The notes under the pieces are model-generated. The model did no database searches, had not been told where the DNA came from, and saw nothing but the letters and a program-made list of their open reading frames with translations. A DNA stretch of 47,474 nt. Origin: a virus. Position numbers and translations under genes: made by a program. Shown here piece after piece: positions 24,267-30,090 of this stretch (position 1 is the stretch's first letter; each line of letters opens with the position of its first letter). The stretch is taken from positions 1-47,474 of IMG/VR virus record IMGVR_UViG_3300024518_004056; one strand, 5' to 3'.

Positions 24267-25287
24267 TGGTAGTTTCTCCTAAGTCGATAACCAAGTGATC
24301 GGTTGTAATTGCGGCCGTTGCCGTGTCGATGTTGAGCCCAATCGCCACTGTTGGCTCGGCGGGTTCGGGCTTGGCTTTACGTGTTTTGGGCAATGCCAGC
24401 CCACAGTATACACATTTGCCGCCCCCTCCGCAGTCTGCGCAGTGCAGCGCATGACAGGCCTTGCAAGTCTTTGACGACAACAAGGCCAGAGAAGGACAAA
24501 ACGCGCAGCGCTCACGCGCCCGCCCTGTACCCTCTTTAGCCCAATACCGACAATCACGATTGCCGCCGTAGTTATGAGTATTAAGCATTTGCGCTATGCA
24601 AAAAACCGCTTCAAACAGAAACCCACCCGCAAGACGCGCGCGTATAGGGTTGCCGATTTCGCCCAGACAGGCGTACCCGCCGTCATATACGTGCGGATGG
24701 ATGCAACCGCCACTTCGGCGGGTTTGGTGTTTTACGATTACCAATCCCGTCTCTCTCGGAGCCTCGCCGTAACTTCGGCGTAACCTGCGTCCGCGCTTTG
24801 CAAGGTTAATCTCGATGCGATACCGGCCCATCGGCATGATTCGTTTATACTTATTGATGAATCGCGGCGCGGTGATAATATGCAGCCACCTAGGCGCGTC
24901 GGGGTCGGCGTAGACGCCCGAAACAAAGTCAGCCGCCGCAAGGGCCCGGATTTGGCTTCCTGTGGGCTTAGAGTGTACGTGACGGCCACGTGCGGTCATT
25001 GCCCGGTTGTTTGCTGCGCAATACTGTATGTCGCCAACTTCGCGCCAGATTTGCCGACACACGCCGTTAGGCAATGGGTTTGTTGCGGCATCAGCTAATT
25101 GCGCGGCCAACTGGGCTAACCTGCTGGCATAATAGCCCGGAGATTTGCGGTCACCCTGTGGGGTTTTCCACCATTGCGCCCAGATCGCCGCGGTTTCGGC
25201 GGCACTATCAAATGCCCCGTCATAATGTGCAGCAACCGTGGACAACAGTGATGCGTTTTTGGCGTGCGATAAGTTTACGTGATACAT
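24253..25287 (-). CDS. E2-like conjugating enzyme with RING-like C-terminal zinc region
   Basis: Encodes 344 residues behind GGAGG. The N-terminal 120 residues are helical and unassigned. Residues about 130-240 show an E2 signature: HPHVYDGGYACLGE (His197, Pro198, candidate active Cys207), with the same His-to-Cys spacing as the HPN...C motif of ubiquitin-conjugating enzymes, after strands RYRIEIN and LVIVKH. Residues 261-295 give C-x2-C-x10-C-x3-H-x3-C-x2-C-x5-C-x2-C, which fits the C3HC4 RING formula. Four CxxC knuckles also fit a double zinc ribbon, so RING is a candidate, not proven. A fused E2 plus E3-like part in a phage would be unusual. Gene neighbours are Ubl upstream and JAMM downstream. 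Confidence 0.8.
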   Translation of the reverse strand: MYHVNLSHAKNASLLSTVAAHYDGAFDSAAETAAIWAQWWKTPQGDRKSPGYYASRLAQLAAQLADAATNPLPNGVCRQIWREVGDIQYCAANNRAMTARGRHVHSKPTGSQIRALAAADFVSGVYADPDAPRWLHIITAPRFINKYKRIMPMGRYRIEINLAKRGRRLRRSYGEAPRETGLVIVKHQTRRSGGCIHPHVYDGGYACLGEIGNPIRARLAGGFLFEAVFCIAQMLNTHNYGGNRDCRYWAKEGTGRARERCAFCPSLALLSSKTCKACHALHCADCGGGGKCVYCGLALPKTRKAKPEPAEPTVAIGLNIDTATAAITTDHLVIDLGETTNGQT

Positions 25288-25299
25288 GATGTTACCTCC

Positions 25300-25338
25300 A
25301 AAAAAGAGACGCGCCGCCCACGCGACCGACGGCGCGTC
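25300..25338 (-). terminator. Attenuator-like terminator between Ubl and E2 genes
   Basis: On the minus strand, a perfect 9-bp stem (GACGCGCCG/CGGCGCGTC) with a 13-base loop is followed by TCTTTTTT. It lies in the 60-base gap between the Ubl stop and the E2 start. It should cut expression of the enzymes relative to the Ubl. Confidence 0.8.
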
Positions 25339-25347
25339 CGCCCATAA

Positions 25348-25581
25348 TTAACTACCGCTGACATTGACGGGTGTAGCCGATATGGTGTCCCCGTCTTTGA
25401 GGACTTGGGAGATTTCCGCCGGCAGTGTTTCGACGGTTATCAACAAACCAGCCAGCGACTCCCCGCCGCCGGCCCCGCGGACAAACTCCCCGACCGTTGT
25501 GCCGTTGCGGATTGTGTGGGGCCTAACAAACCCGCCGCCCTCATTGGAGATATAACACACTTTAATCATTTCATCTTCCAT
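25348..25581 (-). CDS. Ubiquitin-like (beta-grasp, ThiS/MoaD-type) protein
   Basis: Encodes 77 residues; GGGAG precedes the ATG at 25581. The beta-grasp pattern is visible: strand MIKVCYIS, turn, HTIRNGTTVGEFV, central LLITVETL, then QVLKDGDTISATPVNV, the last element being the standard LxDGDxI motif before the C-terminus of ThiS, MoaD and Ubl proteins. The protein ends VSGS; removing the last Ser would expose Gly76, as needed for E1 activation, and a JAMM protease is encoded in the same operon. It is the first gene of the conjugation operon and is separated from the rest by an attenuator. Confidence 0.8.
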   Translation of the reverse strand: MEDEMIKVCYISNEGGGFVRPHTIRNGTTVGEFVRGAGGGESLAGLLITVETLPAEISQVLKDGDTISATPVNVSGS

Positions 25582-25617
25582 TTCCGAGACTCCCTAAAAA
25601 AATATTCTTTGTGGGTC

Positions 25618-25633
25618 CGTAGTACGCACTACG
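25618..25633. promoter_or_regulatory. Hairpin/possible operator in Ubl leader
   Basis: CGTAGT and ACTACG form a perfect 6-bp inverted repeat with an ACGC loop, in the 5' leader of the conjugation operon. It could be a protein site or leader structure. Confidence 0.4.
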
Positions 25634-25646
25634 AAGGCCCGATAAT

Positions 25647-25675
25647 ATATTACATAAAATAGTGAAAAAGAGCAA
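25647..25675 (-). promoter_or_regulatory. Candidate promoter of the conjugation operon
   Basis: On the minus strand: TTGCTC, 17-base AT-rich spacer, TAATAT. Both boxes are moderate (four of six). It would give a leader of about 60 bases before the Ubl gene. Confidence 0.5.
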
Positions 25676-25684
25676 GGATTTTTA

Positions 25685-25712
25685 TTGACAAAGTATAAGA
25701 TTTTCATAGAAT
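25685..25712 (+). promoter_or_regulatory. Strong rightward promoter
   Basis: TTGACA (perfect), 16-base spacer, TAGAAT (five of six). It faces away from the conjugation-operon promoter and serves the two small rightward genes at 25776 and 26049. Confidence 0.7.
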
Positions 25713-25775
25713 GGGTAATATGGCGGCTAATGGGGCTGTCAAGTATACTATTTTTTTCGGAAAGGTAGGTTTGTT

Positions 25776-25985
25776 ATGGAGATTTACGATTGCATCGGGC
25801 TTGTCAAGTGGAATGATGACGCAGGCAAGGAGCGCGCCGAGACGTTCGGCCCGGAACAGCGTATCCTCGCGGTATCGGCATCCGATGCCCGCGAGCAGTA
25901 CCGCGAGGACAACGGGGCGGACTTCAAGGACGCCCGGCAAAAGGGCTATGTCGACGTAGCCGTTCGACAGTTCAAGACCTGCTAA
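25776..25985 (+). CDS. Small hypothetical protein
   Basis: Encodes 69 residues. The pattern WNDDAGKERAETFGP..., then ILAVSASDAREQYREDNGADF, resembles small phage proteins of mixed strand-helix fold but no named family. It lies about 60 bases after a strong promoter, between the two leftward blocks and opposite to them, so it is expressed alone with the next gene, as accessory (moron-like) genes often are. Confidence 0.65.
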   Translation: MEIYDCIGLVKWNDDAGKERAETFGPEQRILAVSASDAREQYREDNGADFKDARQKGYVDVAVRQFKTC

Positions 25986-26048
25986 GTGTGCAAACCAGCG
26001 GTTTGGCCCCGGCGCTATGGGGTCAGGCCCATTTTTGGAGGATTTGAG

Positions 26049-26408
26049 ATGAAACTACTCACCGAAGCGATATTAAAAGCCAAATCCCCAAAACCGAAAA
26101 AGGGAAAGGGGGGGACTATAGGGGGGGAAAGGGATACTCTGTTAGAAGAAAGGAATTGCTTAGAGTGTAAACACCTCCGCGACTGCTACAGAGTCTTCGC
26201 GACCCGCAGAGAATACCAGAGAGAATCAAAGGATTGTGAAAATTATGACCGCGAACCCTATAACATTATAAAATTTTGGCTTTTGCGAACAAAACGCCGT
26301 TTTTGGCGCGCAGTATGGATATATGGCAACAGATTAGGTCGTTACGCCGGTCGGCGGATTATCGCTATTGCCCACAAACAAGAAGCTTTGCGGCGTAAAG
26401 ACCTGTAA
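26049..26408 (+). CDS. Small basic hypothetical protein
   Basis: Encodes 119 residues from the ATG at 26049, which has GGAGG upstream; the longer frame from 25986 has no support. It is very basic, with CLECKHLRDCY (possible metal site) and a positively charged amphipathic helix (RTKRRFWRAVWIYGNRLGRY) that could bind membrane or nucleic acid. Function unknown. Confidence 0.6.
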   Translation: MKLLTEAILKAKSPKPKKGKGGTIGGERDTLLEERNCLECKHLRDCYRVFATRREYQRESKDCENYDREPYNIIKFWLLRTKRRFWRAVWIYGNRLGRYAGRRIIAIAHKQEALRRKDL

Positions 26409-26432
26409 AATTGACTTTTTCACCTCCTCCTA

Positions 26433-26474
26433 GAGCCGGTGTCTTGCGGACTCACACATCCGCAGGCCCGGCTC
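26433..26474. terminator. Two-part hairpin after the rightward gene pair
   Basis: Outer arms GAGCCGG/CCGGCTC (7 bp) and inner arms TGCGGA/TCCGCA (6 bp) form one long stem in the gap between convergent genes. There is no T-run, so it may be a weak terminator or RNA end-protector. The remainder of 26409-26738 shows no gene. Confidence 0.5.
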
Positions 26475-26643
26475 ATTCTACGCGCACACCCCCCGCTCGC
26501 CCGCCTTAATCAGCCAATGAGGGGGTTTTAGATCAATCTTTTGGGGGCTTAATAGAGGATTAGAGACATCGCCTATAAGATATGTTATGGAATGCTTACC
26601 CCTTGCGTAGCATAGGGTTAGGGTGTGTTATTATCGGACGGAG

Positions 26644-26694
26644 TGGGGGTGTAGGTAGGCCTGTCAGGGCTGTGGGGCCCCCACCTACCTCCCC
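26644..26694. repeat. Imperfect inverted repeat facing the leftward operon end
   Basis: GGGG-GTAGGT-GG pairs with CC-ACCTAC-CCCC, with internal loops; an alternative small stem GTGGGG/CCCCAC also fits. It lies 45 bases beyond the stop of the last leftward gene at 26739 and may mark the transcript end. Confidence 0.4.
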
Positions 26695-26738
26695 TATGTA
26701 TGCTCTCGGCGTTGATGAGGGACCCAATCACTAAAAAC

Positions 26739-26900
26739 TCACCTGGGGACCCGTTGGTCATAAATCCGCTTTACGGTTTCCTCTTGTTTTTTCGAGTACC
26801 ATTCTGGCGGGTTATCTATCAGGCTTGCGATGAACTGTTTTTCCCAGTCGCTGAGTTTTTCGCCTTTTTCGTCGATTTCTTGGACTATGTCGTTATACAC
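26739..26900 (-). CDS. 53-residue hypothetical protein
   Basis: Encodes 53 residues from a GTG at 26900 with AAAGGG upstream. It reads MYNDIVQEIDEKGEKLSDWE, then KQFIASLIDNPPEWYSKKQE and ends KRIYDQRVPR. The LSDWEKQFI...LS.KQ...L..I..R layout is common in short phage proteins of unknown role, often beside replication genes. It is the last gene of the second leftward operon. Confidence 0.7.
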   Translation of the reverse strand: MYNDIVQEIDEKGEKLSDWEKQFIASLIDNPPEWYSKKQEETVKRIYDQRVPR

Positions 26901-27003
26901 TGGGGGACCCTTTCTTTATAAGCCGTCAGGCGTGCTGTGGCCGCCGTCAGTCGATTTGGGGTGCCGGAGGGCACAATCTTCCGGCCGATGTCTTTAACGT
27001 GCC

Positions 27004-27102
27004 TCAGCGGCCTGCCAGGGGGCTTCTCGTCGCTTCTGGGGGGCCGATCACGGGTGCTGCGACCGCTCCTGCGATTAGCTGCATAAATCCTCTACGGTTC
27101 AT
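27004..27102 (-). CDS. Possible 32-residue Tat-signal-like peptide
   Basis: MNRRGFMQLIAGAVAAPVIG looks like a twin-arginine signal (RRGFMQL then a hydrophobic stretch), but the frame stops after 32 residues. It overlaps the end of the MazG-like gene. It may be a cut-down exported protein or chance. Confidence 0.3.
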   Translation of the reverse strand: MNRRGFMQLIAGAVAAPVIGPPEATRSPLAGR

Positions 27103-27418
27103 TGTCTGCCAACCTTTCCCGTACCAACGCCTCCAGTAATATCATATAAGCGACAATATCTCCCAGCTTTTCATCCCATCGCTCGTACGGCTGCACGACG
27201 CCTCTGTCGATGTCGTGGATGAAGTCCACTGTCACTTGAATATGCTTCACCACCATGCCCAAAAGGGCTGTTTCTGGCGTAGAGCCCAGCATTCGGGCCA
27301 CCTCTTTGAAGTTACTGAGGCGGTCTCCGCGGGCGTATTCGCTGCCTTTCGCCAACAGGGCCGTTTTGGTTTTGTTCAATCTGGCTTGCGTTATGCGTCT
27401 AAATTCTTTATTGTTCAT
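27092..27418 (-). CDS. MazG/DUF1599-like nucleotide-metabolism protein
   Basis: Encodes 108 residues from the ATG at 27418 (AAGGTGG upstream; ATGA overlap with the previous stop). The all-helical pattern LLAKGSEYARGDRLSNFKEV, then LLGMVVKHIQVTVDFI and RWDEKLGDIVAYMILLEALV, is that of the small phage family linked to MazG-type and dATP/dGTP-hydrolase N-terminal domains, with an EK..D..aY metal-site-like motif. A role in trimming or modifying nucleotide pools is inferred. Confidence 0.65.
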   Translation of the reverse strand: MNNKEFRRITQARLNKTKTALLAKGSEYARGDRLSNFKEVARMLGSTPETALLGMVVKHIQVTVDFIHDIDRGVVQPYERWDEKLGDIVAYMILLEALVRERLADNEP

Positions 27419-27732
27419 TTTCCACCTTCTTTCAGGGCTTGCTTTACTTCGTCGCACCACTGGCATTGTTCTTGTTCCCATTCATCGTCTGAATACAATG
27501 ATCCTTCAAGGGACGGGTCGCACGCATCACTAGCCATGTCTCGCGTTACATATTCCCGGTTTGATACCTTATGAGCAATGCACCCAGAGCCGTCACAATT
27601 CGGGCACTTCGCCACAGACAACAGCCCCTGTAACTTATCCAGCTTTTCGCCGATACAGCGGTTACACAGCCCGATATTCAGGGTGTAGTTGTAGTCGTTC
27701 AGGCATCCACAAAGTTTACATTCTGCTGCCAT
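27415..27732 (-). CDS. Cys-rich zinc-binding protein
   Basis: Encodes 105 residues with four Cys knuckles: ECKLCGC, LCNRC, KCPNCDGSGC (a DnaJ-like phrase) and QCQWC. It probably binds two zincs. The acidic C-terminus (SDDEWEQEQ) may hold a partner protein. The family is not recognised. It overlaps the next gene as ATGA. Confidence 0.65.
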   Translation of the reverse strand: MAAECKLCGCLNDYNYTLNIGLCNRCIGEKLDKLQGLLSVAKCPNCDGSGCIAHKVSNREYVTRDMASDACDPSLEGSLYSDDEWEQEQCQWCDEVKQALKEGGK

Positions 27733-27779
27733 AGGATAATTCCCTTGAAGGGGGGGATGGTCGATTTTCCGTTTTTTTG

Positions 27780-27881
27780 TCAGAGACCCTTACATGGCCC
27801 ACTAACTTCTTCTCCCAGCATGGGTTGCGCACAGAAAACTTCCCGTTCGCCCTCATTTTCACCATCAATCAAGTCCAACAT
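27780..27881 (-). CDS. Possible 33-residue acidic peptide
   Basis: MLDLIDGENEGEREVFCAQP followed by a short tail. It overlaps the end of the preceding frameshifted gene by 13 bases. Composition and coupling make it believable, but it is short and unsupported by a family. Confidence 0.35.
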   Translation of the reverse strand: MLDLIDGENEGEREVFCAQPMLGEEVSGPCKGL

Positions 27882-28104
27882 ATCCCTAAATTGTTCCGAG
27901 AAGTCCGTTGTTTACTATAGGGGTACACCCTAAGCTCCCCTTTGAAGTATTTGAGCACCTCAACTGCCAACGTGTCCACGTCCCCGCACACGTACTCCCG
28001 GCAACCGATCCCCACGACGAATCCGTTCTCAACCACACTGTCTTGATCATTACGTGGTGGCGCGTATACGGCCTGAAATCCTTAAGCTTTAACATTTCCT
28101 TCAT
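27869..28104 (-). pseudogene. Small gene needing a -1 shift (or broken)
   Basis: The start at 28104 has AAAGGG and reads MKEMLKLKDF. In that frame the rest looks like noise. In the -1 frame, from the same point, it reads QAVYAPPRNDQDSVVENGFV then VGIGCREYVCGDVDTLAVEV and LKYFKGELRVYPYS, protein-like to a stop at 27869. A slip at GAT-TTC (Phe codon TTC to TTT) would join them. A real frameshift, a mutation or a sequencing error cannot be told apart. Without a shift, translation could begin at the GTG at 28036. Confidence 0.5.
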
Positions 28105-28276
28105 TGTCATCCCTTTCTGGATAAATCGCTCATACAATATGTGTTTGTTACCATTGGGTTGGTGGTCGTCCCCGCCGTCCACGTATGGAACGCAGGTTCC
28201 CTCACCAGTCGGCTTTCGCGGCACGGCGGCAGGCGTACGCCGTCATCATCATCTTCTTCGGCCTCGTCGCCGGCCT

Positions 28277-28474
28277 CTACGCAAAAGGGCGCACAAGCAC
28301 CTGCATCTTGTCCTGGTTGATGTCTCCCGTCGGGTTGCCCATCACCGCCTTGATCGCCGCCGTCCTGTCGTCCTTGGCCACCACTGCCACTGGCCCGAAT
28401 ACCAGTTTTTCGCTTTCGCCCTGCTTTTTCTCCTCTGCCGTCGGAATCTCTAAAACTGCCACTTCATACAACAT
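28277..28474 (-). CDS. Conserved small phage protein
   Basis: Encodes 65 residues from the ATG at 28474 (AAAGGG upstream). MLYEVAVLEIPTAEEKKQGE, then EKLVFGPVAVVAKDDRTAAI and MQVLVRPFA resemble a common short phage protein (YEVAVL..PT.KE...GE.EKL..GP.AVVA.D...A......EVLVRPF) of unknown role. No gene was called in the 170 bases that follow (28110-28276); short frames there are not convincing. Confidence 0.7.
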   Translation of the reverse strand: MLYEVAVLEIPTAEEKKQGESEKLVFGPVAVVAKDDRTAAIKAVMGNPTGDINQDKMQVLVRPFA

Positions 28475-28727
28475 CTCCATCCCTTTCATTTATTGCCCTT
28501 GCCAATTTATCCCCCATTTCGTCCCACAACCGGGCCGTGAGCCCGTTTCTCATGCCGCTCTTGCCCACATCGCACACTGCGATTACGCCCTTGGCCTCAT
28601 CGGAGCCCTCATGCGTGAACACCGGCTTGCCGTCCTTGACCCCCAGGAAGTGGTTCGGGCTCGCACAATCCGGGCCGTGTTCCTCGATCAACTTCTCGAT
28701 CACCAATCTCGCCTGTATCGGGTTCAT
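28464..28727 (-). CDS. First gene of second leftward operon, hypothetical
   Basis: Encodes 87 residues from the ATG at 28727, which is eight bases after the -10 box of a strong promoter; hence it is probably read from a leaderless message. It begins MNPIQARLVIEKLIEEHGPD and has FTHEGSDEAKGVIAVCDVG. I do not recognise the family. The longer frame to 28829 would start upstream of the promoter and is rejected. Confidence 0.65.
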   Translation of the reverse strand: MNPIQARLVIEKLIEEHGPDCASPNHFLGVKDGKPVFTHEGSDEAKGVIAVCDVGKSGMRNGLTARLWDEMGDKLARAINERDGDVV

Positions 28728-28735
28728 ATACCCAC

Positions 28736-28763
28736 AGTATAAGAATTTTTTGCCACTTGTCAA
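28736..28763 (-). promoter_or_regulatory. Strong leftward early promoter
   Basis: On the minus strand: TTGACA (perfect), 16-base spacer, TATACT (five of six). The start codon follows eight bases after the -10 box. It stands back to back with the rightward promoter at 28772. Confidence 0.8.
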
Positions 28764-28771
28764 GTTTTTAT

Positions 28772-28799
28772 TTGACTTTTTCCGTATACGCCGTATATT
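28772..28799 (+). promoter_or_regulatory. Rightward promoter, divergent from the early one
   Basis: TTGACT, 16-base spacer, TATATT, each box five of six. Its -35 box is eight bases from the -35 box of the leftward promoter. It drives a single small gene through a leader of about 135 bases that contains a GGCGCC-ATAA-GGTGCC hairpin at 28904-28919. Confidence 0.75.
28784..28796. promoter_or_regulatory. Candidate operator, copy 2 (GTATACGCCGTAT)
   Basis: Identical over 13 bases to 22524-22536. It overlaps the -10 box of the rightward promoter, so one bound protein could control this promoter and the main early leftward promoter. Confidence 0.6.
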
Positions 28800-28940
28800 T
28801 TGCATGGCGGCACTGGATTCGGGCGCCAAGTCGTTAGAGTCCTTAACCGGCTGAACAGCGGCGATACCCCAGGGTGGCTACTGGATAAGAGCAGTTAGCC
28901 GTGGGCGCCATAAGGTGCCGCCAACATTTAGAAAGTGAAT

Positions 28941-29201
28941 ATGCTTGATTCAGAAAGAGTATTGGAATTGGCAACGATGTACCATAAGGCCCGAAGAATG
29001 ATTGGAATGCTCAACGGCGACGAAAATTTTGTTCACATCCAGATATCTGACGGGAAGCAGGAGGCTGTCCTTGACATCCCCGTCGAGGATACTGGGCCCG
29101 GTGCGGACTTCTTAGGCAACATGGCGACGGCCCTTGAGCAGTTCCACAACTCAATCGCCCATCGGATTCGGGGTGAGGTTCGCAAGGCACACATGGATTA
29201 A
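28941..29201 (+). CDS. Hypothetical protein in single-gene unit
   Basis: Encodes 86 residues from the ATG at 28941 (a GTG at 28935 is also possible). MLDSERVLELATMYHKARRM leads into FVHIQISDGKQEAVLDIPVE and a C-terminal helix. The family is not recognised. It has its own promoter, the shared operator and its own terminator, the layout of a regulator or an independently controlled factor, but no DNA-binding motif is visible. Confidence 0.65.
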   Translation: MLDSERVLELATMYHKARRMIGMLNGDENFVHIQISDGKQEAVLDIPVEDTGPGADFLGNMATALEQFHNSIAHRIRGEVRKAHMD

Positions 29202-29216
29202 GGTGCATTTCCGAGT

Positions 29217-29268
29217 AGGGCGGCCATAGGTCCGGTTATTCCCCAGGGCCTGGCCGCCTATTTTTTTT
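29217..29268 (+). terminator. Strong intrinsic terminator
   Basis: Stem GGCGGCCA/TGGCCGCC with an inner branch, followed by eight T. It separates the single-gene unit from the late structural genes. Confidence 0.85.
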
Positions 29269-29278
29269 GCATACCCCC

Positions 29279-29308
29279 TTGAAATCACCTGCGCCGATTC
29301 CCTATAAC
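29279..29308 (+). promoter_or_regulatory. Candidate late promoter
   Basis: TTGAAA, 18-base spacer, TATAAC (five of six each). It lies just after the terminator and before the first structural gene. Confidence 0.55.
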
Positions 29309-29341
29309 GATATGTGTAATGTTATTTATGGGAGTTTGCCC

Positions 29342-29722
29342 GTGTCTTTATTCTCGCATGCCGAAGTTGATCGCGTGTCCGCCGGCGGCGGTGTCATTGG
29401 AGTTACGGTTTCTAACCAGGCCACCAACGGCGGCAGCCACCTTGCCGTCCAGGCGACCTCGACTCCGACCCCATGCCGCGAGTGTTACATCTCGCACTGT
29501 CCTTCCATAGCCACGGGGGCGGGTAATGCCGTACATTTCGCCATAGATGTGTCCGTAAACGTCTCTCTGGGGGCAACGGTGCCAAAATCTATTCCGGGCA
29601 ACTCGTTGGGGCCTGGGAGCTCCGGAGTGCTGCGACTCCCCATCGACGACGTAAGCAAACTATGGTTTTTCAACACGAGCGACACAGTCATCGCCAAAGT
29701 TGGAATCACCTACAGAACATAA
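29342..29722 (+). CDS. Decoration/virion-like protein, tandem paralogue A
   Basis: Encodes 126 residues from a GTG at 29342. The spot is set by comparison with the next gene, which has GGGAGTTTG and MSLFS at the same place. It shares with it AEVDRVS..GGV.G, PTPCRECY.S.CPS, SLGAT.PKSIP.NSLGPGS and IDDVSKLWF......AKVGITYRT. The strand-rich, compact fold and location just before terminase suggest a head decoration or head-fibre protein. The long frame from 29267 starts inside the terminator and is rejected. Confidence 0.6.
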   Translation: MSLFSHAEVDRVSAGGGVIGVTVSNQATNGGSHLAVQATSTPTPCRECYISHCPSIATGAGNAVHFAIDVSVNVSLGATVPKSIPGNSLGPGSSGVLRLPIDDVSKLWFFNTSDTVIAKVGITYRT

Positions 29723-29738
29723 TTAAGGGAGTTTGGAA

Positions 29739-30089
29739 ATGTCTCTATTCTCGAATGCTGAAGTTGATCGCGTGTCTAATAGCGGGGGAGTTGTCGGCAT
29801 TGTGGTCTCTGACTCGGCCACCCAGGCCACGACAGTCCCGACTCCGTGCCGTGAGTGCTACGTGTCCTACTGCCCGTCAACGGCCACGATAGCGGGCAAC
29901 ATGGTCCACTTTGCCATCAACACGTCTTTGACGGTTTCCCTGGGGGCGACGCTGCCCAAGTCCATTCCGGCCAATTCACTCGGCCCCGGAAGCGACGGGT
30001 CGCTCAAAATCCCCATTGATGATGTGAGCAAGCTCTGGTTCTACTCCATAGCAACCGCCGCCAAGGTCGGCATTACCTACAGGACGTGA
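29739..30089 (+). CDS. Decoration/virion-like protein, tandem paralogue B
   Basis: Encodes 116 residues from the ATG at 29739 behind GGGAG. It is the second copy of the preceding gene, with a 10-residue deletion after the first strand. Both keep the CRECY and YCPS or HCPS cysteines, which may form a disulphide or metal site. The next gene (small terminase) starts two bases after its stop. Confidence 0.6.
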   Translation: MSLFSNAEVDRVSNSGGVVGIVVSDSATQATTVPTPCRECYVSYCPSTATIAGNMVHFAINTSLTVSLGATLPKSIPANSLGPGSDGSLKIPIDDVSKLWFYSIATAAKVGITYRT

Positions 30090-30090
30090 T

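Noticed and set aside
26700-26921. A 73-residue rightward frame
   Set aside because: It is the complement of the 53-residue leftward gene, which has a ribosome site and phage-like composition.
27886-28224. A 112-residue leftward frame
   Set aside because: The second half looks like noise, and a better protein reading is in the -1 frame.
28804-28854. A 16-codon frame right after the rightward promoter
   Set aside because: Its ATG is only four bases from the -10 box, so it would lie upstream of or at the transcript start.
29267-29341. N-terminal extension of the first decoration-like protein
   Set aside because: It would start inside the terminator T-run region, and the paralogue fixes the start at 29342.
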